Positions 27,754 through 37,407 of a stretch of 64,000 bases of DNA are shown piece by piece. The notes under the pieces were generated by a model, which saw only the letters and a program-made list of their open reading frames with translations, did no database searches and was not told the origin of the DNA. Source of the DNA: an uncultured Flavobacteriaceae bacterium (GTDB taxonomy: Bacteria > Bacteroidota > Bacteroidia > Flavobacteriales > Flavobacteriaceae); the NCBI GenBank assembly GCA_947502635.1, contig CANNAN010000005.1:296413-360412 (forward strand), read 5' to 3'. Position 1 is the first letter of the stretch. Each line of letters opens with the position of its first letter. The translations under genes were made by a program, and so were the position numbers.

Positions 27754-29214
27754 ATGAAAATATATAATAAATTAAATATAAAGTTTCTACTAGTTTTAGT
27801 AGTTACTTTTTTGTCTAGTTGTTCAAAAGAGTTTTTAGATGAACCTAAAAACACTGCAGGTCTTCCAGAGTCAGTAGTTTTTTCAGATAGAGAGATTGTA
27901 GAGTCTTTTGTTACAGGGATATATGATAGATATAAAGGGCAATGGGATGATGACCTAACAGACGGAGTAAATAATTCTGATCCAGATACAGGTGGTTTAT
28001 ACGCGATGTATTTTGCAAGAACAGTTAAAGGAAACGATTTAATTCAGGCACCTACATTCTTTTTGTTTGATTATGCTCATGAAAATAGAGGGCCTTCTTT
28101 TAGAAGAACAAGCTTTACATGGACTTTTAACTATGAGATTATAAACTATGCAAATGTTTTAATAAATGGATTAGCAGATAGTAATCTTGATGATGCTACA
28201 AAAAAAGAATTTACAGCAGTAGCTAAAGCAATAAGAGCATTTCATTATTTTCAAGTAGCTCTGGAGTTTGCACCTAACTATAACAGTGACCCAAGTAGCA
28301 CCAGAATTCCTATTTATTTAGAACCAGCTACTGGAACTTCAGAAGGTAACCCTCCAAGCCCATTGACAGATGTCTATGATTTAATATTGTCGGATCTTAA
28401 ATCCGCAATTCAAGATTTACCTGAAGAGAGGCTGGGCAAAAGTTATATTAATAAAGCTGTTGCTAATGGATTTTTAGCACGTGTATTATCAGTAACTCAG
28501 GATGATTGGGGGCTGGCGTCTTCAGCTGCAAGAGCTGCTTATGGTGGTAATGCTGCATCTGCAGTAGTATCATCAAATTGGGGAACAGGGTTTGACGAAT
28601 TATCGGATGAAGATTGGTTGTGGGGACATTTTCAAAATGGTACAAGCGAAAGCAATTTTTTCTGGCTATCACCACATGCCATGTTTGATCACTTAACAGT
28701 ATCATATAACGCTACCTATATAAATACAAATTTTAGAGATACGTTTTCCGATACCGATGTTAGAAAGTTGTTTCAAGATCTTTATAATTCTTCTACACCT
28801 TATAGAGAATTTATCACAACTAAGTTTGTCTTTACGTTTGCATCAGATGTGCCTTTAATGCGAAAGTCTGAAATGGTACTTATTGATGCTGAAGCACAAT
28901 TCAATTTAGGCAATGAGCCAGAGGCCAGAAATTTACTTTTTGCTTTACAAAAAGATAGAGATCCAAACGCTACATTATCTACTAGTTCTGGAAGTGCCCT
29001 TATGGATGAGATCTTATTAGAAAGACGTAAGGAACTCTATGGTGAAATAGGCGTAGAATGGTTTGATGCCAAAAGACTAAGAATGCCAATTAACAGAGAT
29101 GCTGTACATAGAGTGATTGTTAATGTTCCTGCAGATAGTGAATTATTTTATTTAAACATTCCGCAATCAGAGATAGATGCCAATCCCAATATGAATGAAA
29201 GTGTAAATCAATAA
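27754..29214 (+). CDS. SusD/RagB-type surface lipoprotein
   Basis: 486 residues with lipobox Cys23 (LSSC). N-terminal SusD segment (SKEFLDEPKN, ESVVFSDREIVESFVTGIYD), a conserved AIRAFHYFQVALEFAPNYN helix, and a C-terminal RagB region (MRKSEMVLIDAEAQFNLG, DEILLERRKELYGEIGVEWFDAKR). Acts with the preceding SusC as the outer-membrane uptake pair. Followed at 15 bp by a small lipoprotein gene of the same transcript. Confidence 0.92.
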   Translation: MKIYNKLNIKFLLVLVVTFLSSCSKEFLDEPKNTAGLPESVVFSDREIVESFVTGIYDRYKGQWDDDLTDGVNNSDPDTGGLYAMYFARTVKGNDLIQAPTFFLFDYAHENRGPSFRRTSFTWTFNYEIINYANVLINGLADSNLDDATKKEFTAVAKAIRAFHYFQVALEFAPNYNSDPSSTRIPIYLEPATGTSEGNPPSPLTDVYDLILSDLKSAIQDLPEERLGKSYINKAVANGFLARVLSVTQDDWGLASSAARAAYGGNAASAVVSSNWGTGFDELSDEDWLWGHFQNGTSESNFFWLSPHAMFDHLTVSYNATYINTNFRDTFSDTDVRKLFQDLYNSSTPYREFITTKFVFTFASDVPLMRKSEMVLIDAEAQFNLGNEPEARNLLFALQKDRDPNATLSTSSGSALMDEILLERRKELYGEIGVEWFDAKRLRMPINRDAVHRVIVNVPADSELFYLNIPQSEIDANPNMNESVNQ

Positions 29215-29229
29215 TAAATAAGCTTAATC

Positions 29230-29940
29230 ATGAAAAAAACAATCTTTTTATTATTATCAATATCACTATTGGTTTTTAATGGCTGTGATAGTGATGATCA
29301 AGATCAAACTACGATTAATTATGTGTCTTTTGAGTCTACATCTTATGATTTTGGAGTGGATTTGCTAAGTAGTAATTCTAACGATATTAAAGTTTATACA
29401 ACCCTTATTTCAAATGCAGAAAGGGTGTTTAATATTAATATTGAAACAGATATGTCAACAGCCGATCCTGCATCTTATACAGTTCCTACATCTGTTTCTA
29501 TACCTGCCAATACCAATGAGGGGTCTTTTGCAGTAAATATATCCGATTTAAATATAGGCCCAGATGGAGAAACATTAGTGCTATCTTTTACTAATGAAGA
29601 TGATTTGTTTATTGGAGACCCTATAGTACTTAATATTAAACAAATTTGTCCCTATCCTGAAACCCAATTAGATATTACATTTGATGACTTTCCTGAAGAG
29701 CAATTCTGGGAGTTATATGATTCTAATGACGTTTTGTTATTCGAAGGCGGTCCATACCCAGACGAAACCGAATTTAGCAGAACATTTTGTTTAGAAAATG
29801 GAACCTACAAAATTTTAATGGGTGATATTTTTGGAGATGGAGGCGGTCCATATACCATAACTAACAATGGTAACGTATTAGTTACTGGAGATGGAGATCA
29901 TGGTTTTAGTGAAGAAGTAACGTTTCAAATAAATAATTAA
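29230..29940 (+). CDS. Two-domain surface lipoprotein of the SusCD operon
   Basis: 236 residues, lipobox Cys19 (VFNGC), then an Asp-rich spacer. Residues about 30-135 look like a Calx-beta/DUF-type beta-sandwich (SYTVPTSVSIPANTNEGSF). Residues about 140-236 form a second beta domain with QFWELYDSND, CLENGTYKILMGDIFGDGGG and a paired Cys either side, reminiscent of small secreted domains that carry a GDG loop. Position after SusC-SusD suggests a surface glycan-binding protein (SusE/F-like role), but no family is recognised with certainty. A terminator follows at 29995. Confidence 0.75.
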   Translation: MKKTIFLLLSISLLVFNGCDSDDQDQTTINYVSFESTSYDFGVDLLSSNSNDIKVYTTLISNAERVFNINIETDMSTADPASYTVPTSVSIPANTNEGSFAVNISDLNIGPDGETLVLSFTNEDDLFIGDPIVLNIKQICPYPETQLDITFDDFPEEQFWELYDSNDVLLFEGGPYPDETEFSRTFCLENGTYKILMGDIFGDGGGPYTITNNGNVLVTGDGDHGFSEEVTFQINN

Positions 29941-29994
29941 TTAACTTTTTAAAATGCAATAATTTAACTAAACTAACTTAACTATTGATTTAGG

Positions 29995-30014
29995 CCGGGA
30001 ATTTAGTTTCCCGG
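29995..30014. terminator. Bidirectional terminator hairpin
   Basis: CCGGGAA (29995-30001) and TTCCCGG (30008-30014) form a GC-rich stem, followed by TTTAAATTTT. It lies between convergent ends of the lipoprotein gene and the histidine kinase gene. Confidence 0.8.
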
Positions 30015-30023
30015 TTTAAATTT

Positions 30024-31142
30024 TCAATAATTTTTTATGATTTCAGAAATAGATAATTGAATTGGAAGTTTTATTCTTGTAATAACCCTGTTTTCTTCAT
30101 TAAATATCTTTAATTCACAATTGTTTTGATATAACGTACTAAGTCGCTCTTTTATATTATTTAGCCCCGTTCCTTTTTTTAACAATAATGGTAATTCTTC
30201 GTTTATTTTTTTTCCATTATTTTCAATTTTTATAATAAGAATATTTTTCCTTTGGTAAATATTTATGATGACCTCTAAAAATAAATGCTCTTTATCATAG
30301 CCATGTTTAATAGCATTTTCTACAAGAGGTTGAATAAGCATATTTGGAACTAAAATATTATCCATACCATCTTCTATATTAATTTGAAAATTTAATTGGT
30401 CTGAAAAACGTATTTTTTTAATGCTTATATATTTTCTAAGAATAGAAAGTTCGTCTTGGAGTTCAATTAAATTTTGATCTTTTTTTTCTAAAACATTTCT
30501 TAGAATGTCACTTAAATCCACAATAATACTTTTAGATTTATTAGGGTCAATATCTATTAAAGAATGAATTCCATTTAAGGTGTTAAATAAAAAATGTGGG
30601 TGCATTTGTGATTGCAAAAATTTTAAACGAGCTTTAGTAAGTTGTTCCTGGAGTTTTGATGTTTTAATAGTATTTTCTTGATTTTTTTGAAAGTAATAAT
30701 ACATATAAATAATCGTGACCAGAGATAAGTAAATTAAAAAATGTAAATCGATAAGACTTATATAAGAAGCGAATAAACTTTTAAAAGAACGAGCTGTACC
30801 CGAGGCGTTTAAATTTTCTATGATCGATGAAATACCTAGTGTGAAAGCGCCTATGAAGAATGAGAAAAATAAATGTATTGAAAAAATATAAATTAATTTA
30901 GTCTTTTTTCGTATTAGGTATTTGGTTGTAAAAGCTATGAAAATCATAAATACCATTATTAGAAACCAATCTAATAAATTATAAAAAATAAAAGCCCCCC
31001 ATTCTGACTTTCCGTTGCTACGACTTCTAAGTATTCTTAAATAGGCATTTTTAGAGGCGTATATTATTACAAAAATTAAATAAACTAAAGAGAGAATAGC
31101 TATTAGTTTAAAATCAATGTATTGTTTCAGTTTTTTAATCAT
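30024..31142 (-). CDS. LytS-type sensor histidine kinase
   Basis: 372 residues. Four hydrophobic segments (about 12-28, 48-73, 83-107, 130-150) form the N-terminal membrane part. The HisKA_7TM/His_kinase domain begins with LKFLQSQMHPHFLFNTLNG (residues 173-191), His183 being the expected phosphate acceptor, and ends in an ATPase domain with MLIQPLVENAIKHG and KGTGLNNIKERL. It starts 20 bp after the LytTR regulator gene, forming one operon and one two-component system. No extracytoplasmic sensor domain is evident; the signal is unknown. The pair sits between two SusCD operons that share their upstream region. Confidence 0.92.
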   Translation of the reverse strand: MIKKLKQYIDFKLIAILSLVYLIFVIIYASKNAYLRILRSRSNGKSEWGAFIFYNLLDWFLIMVFMIFIAFTTKYLIRKKTKLIYIFSIHLFFSFFIGAFTLGISSIIENLNASGTARSFKSLFASYISLIDLHFLIYLSLVTIIYMYYYFQKNQENTIKTSKLQEQLTKARLKFLQSQMHPHFLFNTLNGIHSLIDIDPNKSKSIIVDLSDILRNVLEKKDQNLIELQDELSILRKYISIKKIRFSDQLNFQINIEDGMDNILVPNMLIQPLVENAIKHGYDKEHLFLEVIINIYQRKNILIIKIENNGKKINEELPLLLKKGTGLNNIKERLSTLYQNNCELKIFNEENRVITRIKLPIQLSISEIIKNY

Positions 31143-31162
31143 AAATTGAGAGACTTTTACAA

Positions 31163-31945
31163 TTAAATTCCCATTCTTTTCTGGAAATCCTTTTTATGGG
31201 TTTTACTAATTCTAAATAGTTTTTCATCTTCCATTTTTACATCTATTTCACCATAGTTAGAGTATAGTACTTCTTTGATTAAAGAGGTATTGATAATGGT
31301 TGATCTGTGAATTCTAATAAATTTATTAAACTTAAGCTGCTCTAATAATGAATTTAGAGACTCACGCAGAAGATGTTTTTTGTTTTCAGTATAAATTTCA
31401 GCGTAATACCCCGAAGCTTGAATGTATTTAATTTTATCTTTTTCAATAAATGAAATTTTCCCATTACTTTTTATGGCAAGCTTTGTGTTTTTTATTTCAA
31501 AAAAATTTAGATTGGGGTTTTCTATATATTTTAAAAGATTTGATATTTTTTTGTCAAGCCCTCCCGATTTGTTTAATATGAACATTTCAATCACTTTTGT
31601 TGTAGATTGAATAAATCGCTCGTCTTTAAAAGGTTTTAATAAATAATCGAATGCAAAAAAATCGAAGGCTTTTAATGCAAATTCATCAAAGGCGGTTATA
31701 AAGATTATTAAGGGTCTAATTAATGGGTCTATTTGCTTTAATACATCAAAACCTGTCATGTCTTTCATTTGTATATCTAAGAAGATCAAATCAGGCTTTT
31801 TTGTGATAATAACATCTATTGCTTCTTTACCAGAACTACATTCTTCAATAAGTTCAATTTCTTTGATATCAGAAATTAAATTTGAAACTCTTTTTCTGGC
31901 TAAGAATTCATCATCAATAATTACTGCTTTAATAGGGGCGTTCAT
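31163..31945 (-). CDS. LytTR-family response regulator
   Basis: 260 residues. Receiver domain 1-120 with acidic pocket Asp11-Asp12, phosphorylation site Asp57 (LIFLDIQM) and KPF near 104. LytTR DNA-binding domain from about 160 to 260 (IKYIQASGYYAEIYTENKK, FIRIHRSTIINTSLI). Partner of the LytS-type kinase encoded directly downstream. Divergent from susC3 across 547 bp and therefore a candidate regulator of susC3 and, through the shared motif, of susC2. Confidence 0.93.
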   Translation of the reverse strand: MNAPIKAVIIDDEFLARKRVSNLISDIKEIELIEECSSGKEAIDVIITKKPDLIFLDIQMKDMTGFDVLKQIDPLIRPLIIFITAFDEFALKAFDFFAFDYLLKPFKDERFIQSTTKVIEMFILNKSGGLDKKISNLLKYIENPNLNFFEIKNTKLAIKSNGKISFIEKDKIKYIQASGYYAEIYTENKKHLLRESLNSLLEQLKFNKFIRIHRSTIINTSLIKEVLYSNYGEIDVKMEDEKLFRISKTHKKDFQKRMGI

Positions 31946-32337
31946 ATTACTTTACTTAATTAGGTCACTCTAATCTAATATTATTAATTGACTTTTAATG
32001 TTGGTCTAGATGCCTTTCACTGCAATTAAGAATGCTTTCAGATCATTATGAATTTGTTTTAATTCAAAAAACATGACGTTTGAATCAATTTACAGTAGTT
32101 TGATAACAAAACGAGCTGCCTATATCAAATAATTTGTATAGACCTTTGTTTAATGCTGAACACAGATGTTTAAAGGCCTAACCAATTTAATATATATATG
32201 ATTATTTATTGTTAAATACGTGTTAATATACTTAATAATAAAAAGTAAGTCGATTACTTCAAATTATGATTGCTTCAAATCATATTCATGTAAAAAAGTC
32301 ATATAAAACACTTCTTTTACTACTGCAATTGTAAAAA

Positions 32338-32358
32338 GGTAAGGCGGTAGAGCTTTAC
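32338..32358 (+). promoter_or_regulatory. GGTAAGG motif upstream of susC3
   Basis: GGTAAGGCGGTAGAGCTTTA then C, preceded by TGCAATTGTAAAAA. It matches the proximal susC2 copy at 24448-24471 except for a few substitutions and a short deletion, at an equivalent distance from the start codon. Confidence 0.6.
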
Positions 32359-32411
32359 ATTATCCTTCTTAGTATTACACTAAACTTTGATTCATTTTGT
32401 GAAATAATTTT

Positions 32412-32480
32412 TTTGAATTAGTCTTTTAAAAAATTTCTTTGCCTCCTTCCTTTTCTACAATCTGCATTGACTAACTCAAA
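32412..32480 (+). promoter_or_regulatory. Conserved 5' leader hairpin of susC3
   Basis: TTTGAATTAGTC (32412-32423) pairs with GACTAACTCAAA (32469-32480) with one G-T wobble in place of an A-T pair in susC2. The loop keeps the pyrimidine-rich CCTTCCTT and CAATCTGCA text of susC2. Ends 12 bp before the start codon. Confidence 0.6.
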
Positions 32481-32492
32481 AAATAATTATTT

Positions 32493-35400
32493 ATGAAAGT
32501 AAAACGCTACTATTTAGTGTTAGTGCTTTTGGTGTTTGGTATAACATCAGTGCTAGCGCAAGAGAAGACGGTTTCTGGAACAATTTCAGATAATGAAGGA
32601 CTGTCGTTGCCAGGAGCAACAATTTTAATTAAAGGTACTACAGTAGGTGCCTCTTCAGATTTCGATGGTAATTACTCAATTAAGGCTAATCAAGGAGATG
32701 TTCTTGTATTTAGTTTTGTTGGATATATATCACAAGAAATATCTATTGCTAATTCTAATACGATTAATGTAACCTTACTAGAAGACAGAACGTCGCTTGA
32801 AGAAGTCGTTGTTACCGCTTTTGGTATTAAAAGAAATCCTAAAAGTTTAGGGTATGCTGTAAGTTCTGTAGAATCGAAAGAAGTTATTGAAAACTCAGAG
32901 CCAGATTTAATACGCTCACTTTCTGGGAAAGTAGCGGGTGTTAATGTTAATTTTTCTAATGGTGTAGCAGGTGCTTCGAATCAAATTAATATAAGAGGAG
33001 CTACGACAATAGGAGGGGCGAGTCAGCCACTAATTATTGTTGATGGTGTGGCGTATAGTAATTCTCAAACAACAACGGTAGAATTACAACCGCCAAGTGG
33101 TTTTTCTACAGGTGGTGGTGGTTATGAGTCTGGATTATCGACTTTAGACCCGAATGATATTGCCAGTGTAAATGTTTTAAAAAGTACAGCTGCTGCAGCA
33201 TTATATGGCTCAAGAGCTACAAACGGAGTTATTGTTATCACTACAAAATCGGGTGCATCATCAAACAACGTTAATAAGAATAACAAACTAAGTGTAAGTG
33301 TAAGTAGCGGTACTTACTTTGAAGAAATTGCAAATTTACCAGACTATCAAAATAAGTATGGACAAGGGACACAGTTTAGTTTCAATGCTGGTTCCAATGG
33401 GTCTTGGGGGCCTGCTTTTGATACATTGGAAACAATCCCTGTTTGGAATAGTTGGGTTACGGCTTTTCCAGATGTGTACGGGCCTGGTTTAATAGAAACA
33501 CTGCCTTATGTTGCTCAACCGAATAATGTTAAAGATTTATTTCAAACAGGAATCGTTTTAGATAATTCGGTCACAGCGTCTTCAAGTAATGAAAATGGAA
33601 ATTTTAGTGTCACACTTTCAGATATGGAGCAAAAGGGCTATATGCCTTTTAATACTTATGATAGAACTTCTTTTTCAGCAGGGGGTAATTTTAAACTCCC
33701 CAATAATATTACAGTGGGAGGTTCTGTGAGTTATTCAGATACAAAACAGGTTGGAGGTTTTTTTGGGAATCAACAATTTGCTGGATCTTCTTCTTCTTTT
33801 GCTAGATCATTATGGCTTGGGCGTACTTGGGATTTATCGATTCCATTTACAAATCCCATTACAGGAGGTTCTGTAATTCCAAATACAGGTTGGGATCATC
33901 CTCTTTGGTCTTGGAAGAATGATCAAATTATAACTAATAGTAATAGAATTGTTACTAATTTAAATATAGGAGTTCCAATAAATGATCACATTTCGGCCTC
34001 TTTTAGAGTGGGTTATAATAAGTATAATTTGAGTAGATCTGAAATAAGGCACCCTTTATCGATAGCTTCGGCTTTGACAGGGGGAACACTTATAAAAGAT
34101 GCTTCTATAATAGAAGATTTGGAGTCAACTTTATTATTTAATTTTGATTACAATCTTACCGATGCTATTGGTTTCTCGGCTATTACAGGATTGAATACCT
34201 ACCAAAGAGATTCAAAAAGGGATGCCAATCTAGGAACTACATTTATTTCTCCAAATATTTATACGCTTGCCAATACGATAACAGTTTCAAATTTGGCAGA
34301 TTCTTTTACAAGAAAACGTAATGTTGGTGTTTTTGCAGATATAACATTGTCGTATAAAGATTTTCTATTTTTAAATGGAACTGGACGAAATGATTGGTCC
34401 TCTACATTACCAATAGATAACCGCTCTTATTTCTACCCTTCTGCTAGTTTATCTTTAATCGTTACAGAAGCTCTTAAACTAGAAAGCAATGTACTTACTT
34501 TTGCAAAACTTAGAGGTGGTTGGGCATCGGTGGGTAATGATGCGAGTGCCGAGTTTTTAAATACGACGTTTGCCACAGGAATTCCTTTTGCATCAATTCC
34601 AGTTCTTGGTAATAGAATAGCATTAGGAGATCAAGAGATTACCCCAGAGTTTACAGACGAAATTGAAATTGGTGCCGATTTAGAATTCTTTAAAAGAAGA
34701 ATTGCTATTGATTTTACATGGTACAAAAAAACAACGACCGATTTAATCTCTCCAGTTTCTGTTCCTCGTTCAAGTGGGTTTACATCATTTAATACCAATA
34801 TTGGTGAAATGACAAATACTGGTATAGAAATAGGCTTAACCTTGGTGCCTATTCAAACTGAAAATTTTAAATGGAACCTATTTACCACTTTCACTAAGAA
34901 TACCAATGAGGTTACAGAGTTGGTTGAAGGTCTTGAAAGGCTTAGGTTGGATGGTAATCAAGTTGCTTACGCTATTGTAGGACAACCATTCGGTGTGTTT
35001 TTTGGCTCTAAGCATCAAAGGGATGACGAAGGAAATTATATTATTGATCAATCCACTGGATGGATATTTGAAGACCCTACGAGTGATATTATTGGTGACC
35101 CAACACCCGATTTTAAGATGGGTATTATAAACACATTCACTTATAAGAATGTATCATTACGCGCTCAATTCGATTGGAGAGAAGGTGGTGATATACAGTC
35201 TATAAGTATAGGTTCTCTTTTAGGAAGAGGGGTTACCAAAGATACCGAAGATAGAGAACGTACGCATATTATCCCAGGTTTTTATGGTGATGTGAACGGG
35301 AATTATACCTTAGATGGTACAGGTAACCGAATTCCAAATACAACACAAATAGATACTAACGATTTATATTTCACAGGAGGAGGTCCTAGTAATACATGGG

Positions 35401-35690
35401 GAATCAACTCAACCGATCAGGGAACTGTTTACGATGGTACAGTATATCGTTTAAGAGAGTTGAGCCTGTCTTACGATGTCCCATCTAAATGGTTAGAAAA
35501 AACACCTTTTGGAAAGGTTTCTTTAAGTGCATTTGGTAATAACTTATGGTATTTTGCTCCAAACGTACCAAGATACACTAATTATGATCCTGAAGTAACA
35601 TCATTTGGCTCAGGTAGAGTTCAAGGTATTGAGAATTCTTCTGCTCCTACGTCAAAGCGCTACGGATTTAAAATTAATCTAACTTTTTAA
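32493..35690 (+). CDS. SusC-type TonB-dependent outer-membrane receptor
   Basis: 1065 residues. Signal peptide (1-22), carboxypeptidase-like domain (24-100; LSLPGATILIKGTT, DFDGNYSIKANQG), EVVVTAFG (104-111), plug (about 118-250; QINIRGATTIGG, PLIIVDGVAY, NVLKSTAAAALYGSRATNGV) and barrel ending KINLTF. The plug has a longer loop than in the other two SusC proteins (residues about 195-215, Gly-rich). Partner is the SusD-like protein encoded 10 bp downstream. SusC proteins of this plug type (IKRNPKSLGYAVSSV) commonly pair with SusD-like_2 lipoproteins, as here. Confidence 0.95.
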   Translation: MKVKRYYLVLVLLVFGITSVLAQEKTVSGTISDNEGLSLPGATILIKGTTVGASSDFDGNYSIKANQGDVLVFSFVGYISQEISIANSNTINVTLLEDRTSLEEVVVTAFGIKRNPKSLGYAVSSVESKEVIENSEPDLIRSLSGKVAGVNVNFSNGVAGASNQINIRGATTIGGASQPLIIVDGVAYSNSQTTTVELQPPSGFSTGGGGYESGLSTLDPNDIASVNVLKSTAAAALYGSRATNGVIVITTKSGASSNNVNKNNKLSVSVSSGTYFEEIANLPDYQNKYGQGTQFSFNAGSNGSWGPAFDTLETIPVWNSWVTAFPDVYGPGLIETLPYVAQPNNVKDLFQTGIVLDNSVTASSSNENGNFSVTLSDMEQKGYMPFNTYDRTSFSAGGNFKLPNNITVGGSVSYSDTKQVGGFFGNQQFAGSSSSFARSLWLGRTWDLSIPFTNPITGGSVIPNTGWDHPLWSWKNDQIITNSNRIVTNLNIGVPINDHISASFRVGYNKYNLSRSEIRHPLSIASALTGGTLIKDASIIEDLESTLLFNFDYNLTDAIGFSAITGLNTYQRDSKRDANLGTTFISPNIYTLANTITVSNLADSFTRKRNVGVFADITLSYKDFLFLNGTGRNDWSSTLPIDNRSYFYPSASLSLIVTEALKLESNVLTFAKLRGGWASVGNDASAEFLNTTFATGIPFASIPVLGNRIALGDQEITPEFTDEIEIGADLEFFKRRIAIDFTWYKKTTTDLISPVSVPRSSGFTSFNTNIGEMTNTGIEIGLTLVPIQTENFKWNLFTTFTKNTNEVTELVEGLERLRLDGNQVAYAIVGQPFGVFFGSKHQRDDEGNYIIDQSTGWIFEDPTSDIIGDPTPDFKMGIINTFTYKNVSLRAQFDWREGGDIQSISIGSLLGRGVTKDTEDRERTHIIPGFYGDVNGNYTLDGTGNRIPNTTQIDTNDLYFTGGGPSNTWGINSTDQGTVYDGTVYRLRELSLSYDVPSKWLEKTPFGKVSLSAFGNNLWYFAPNVPRYTNYDPEVTSFGSGRVQGIENSSAPTSKRYGFKINLTF

Positions 35691-35700
35691 ATAGAAAAAA

Positions 35701-37395
35701 ATGAAAAATATAAAATTTAAAAGGCATAATATACTATCGATCTTAATCGTAGCTATTTCTTTCTTTGGATGTAATGACTATTTAGATGTAGATACAGATA
35801 CAGATAACCCAACAGTGGCTCCTATTAATCAATTATTACCAAACATAGAAGTTACAGTGGGACTCATTGCAGATTGGAATAATTATAGCGGAGAAGTACT
35901 TGGTACCTATACGCATCAAACTGTTTCACGAAGTGAGCAAGATCAATATGGTACCAGGGCAGATAATATTGTTTTGAATAATGACTGGAATAATGTTTAC
36001 TTAGGCTTAACAGATTTAGAAACTTTGATTTCTCAAGCAGATACTGAAGGAGCGACAGTTTATAAAGGCATAGGACAGTTGCTTAAAGCCTATATGATGT
36101 CTGTTGCCGTTGATTTATGGGGCGATGTTCCATTTACAGAAGCGACCTTGTTAACGCAAGGGACGATAGGACCTGTTTTTGATGATTCAGAAGCTGTATA
36201 TCAAGCCGTTTTTGATTTAATTGATGAGGCAAAAACTAATTTGAACAGTCCTGCTGGTTTGCTGCCAGGTGCAGATGATTTCTTTTATGCAGGATCTCCA
36301 ACGAAGTGGATTAAATTTGCTAATACCTTTAAATTAAAATTATATAATCAGATACGTTTATCGTCTTCATCATTATTTAGCACAACTGCTTTAAATGCTT
36401 TAGTGGCTGAAAATAATTTCTTCACATCAAATAGTGATGATTTTCAGTTTACACATACTGCAACGGTTTCACCACAAGACGAGCGTAATCAACTATTTCA
36501 AGCAGCATATGGTGGCGCACAAGTAGATCATTATATAAGTCCTTGGTTTTATGAGATTTTAATGGGTATGAATCCTAATATTCATAATGGTAATAAAGAC
36601 CCCAGAATACCATATTATTGGGCAAACCAATTAGTGGCAGGCCAGTTTCCTAGAGATCAATCAGATCCAGTTTCAGGAGACCCAAGAGCCGATTATTGGG
36701 ATACATCAACAGGTTTTTTTACAATCCGTTTTAGTAGTGTTGGGCCATGGCGAGATGGTGCAGTAGCTAATGATGCTACTTTTCCTGGAATATTTCCATG
36801 TGGTGGTCGCTATGATGATGGTTTAGGGTTTGCCAGAACTGTAGCAAGCGGTACAGGAGTAGCTCCAAGAAGAATATTTACTTATGATGAGTTTCTATAT
36901 ATTGAAGCAGAACTCATGCAGGTTGGTTTAATATCAGGTGATGCTGCTACTAAATTAACAGAAGCGATGACGGCGAGTTTTGCTAAAGTAGATCAGGTAG
37001 TAGCTGGCACAGGTACAACTCAAGCAGTGCCTGCTTTATCTGGTACAACTGCTGTTACCGATTTTATTGCCAATGTGGGTACAGAATTTGCAGCAGCAAG
37101 TGCTGATAAACAATTAGAGATTATTATGACCCAAAAATGGGTAGCAACTTTTGGTGATCAAATGGATCAATATAATGATTATAGAAGAACAGGCTATCCT
37201 GTTTTAGCAGACCCTGATGCAACAAACGAATACCAATTGGATAATGGGGATGCGTATCCATTACTTGATACAGATACCACTCTGAATAATCCATTTAATC
37301 GAACCTTCTTTTGGCCAGAAAACGAGTTAAATCTAAATAAAAATGCGCCAGCGCAAAAAGATATAGCGACGTATAGAGTGTTTTGGGATAATTAA
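35701..37395 (+). CDS. SusD-like lipoprotein (SusD-like_2 type)
   Basis: 564 residues, lipobox Cys24 (SFFGC) followed by NDYLDVDTDTDNPT. It belongs to the more distant SusD-like_2 group: NQLLPNIEVTVG, YTHQTVSRSEQDQYG, KGIGQLLKAYMMSVAVDLWG DVPFTEA-type helix and the closing IIMTQKWVATFGDQMDQYND with YRRTGYP. Acts with the SusC just upstream. This group is often, though not only, linked to non-polysaccharide or unusual substrates; the ligand here is unknown. Confidence 0.9.
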   Translation: MKNIKFKRHNILSILIVAISFFGCNDYLDVDTDTDNPTVAPINQLLPNIEVTVGLIADWNNYSGEVLGTYTHQTVSRSEQDQYGTRADNIVLNNDWNNVYLGLTDLETLISQADTEGATVYKGIGQLLKAYMMSVAVDLWGDVPFTEATLLTQGTIGPVFDDSEAVYQAVFDLIDEAKTNLNSPAGLLPGADDFFYAGSPTKWIKFANTFKLKLYNQIRLSSSSLFSTTALNALVAENNFFTSNSDDFQFTHTATVSPQDERNQLFQAAYGGAQVDHYISPWFYEILMGMNPNIHNGNKDPRIPYYWANQLVAGQFPRDQSDPVSGDPRADYWDTSTGFFTIRFSSVGPWRDGAVANDATFPGIFPCGGRYDDGLGFARTVASGTGVAPRRIFTYDEFLYIEAELMQVGLISGDAATKLTEAMTASFAKVDQVVAGTGTTQAVPALSGTTAVTDFIANVGTEFAAASADKQLEIIMTQKWVATFGDQMDQYNDYRRTGYPVLADPDATNEYQLDNGDAYPLLDTDTTLNNPFNRTFFWPENELNLNKNAPAQKDIATYRVFWDN

Positions 37396-37407
37396 AAAAA
37401 TAATGAA

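Larger units (their letters stand above)
31946..32492. other. Divergent regulatory region, LytTR / susC3
   Basis: 547 bp without genes. The right third contains the conserved block shared with susC2 (motif 32338-32358 and leader hairpin 32412-32480). The left part holds the LytTR promoter; no full consensus promoter was found there. Confidence 0.55.
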
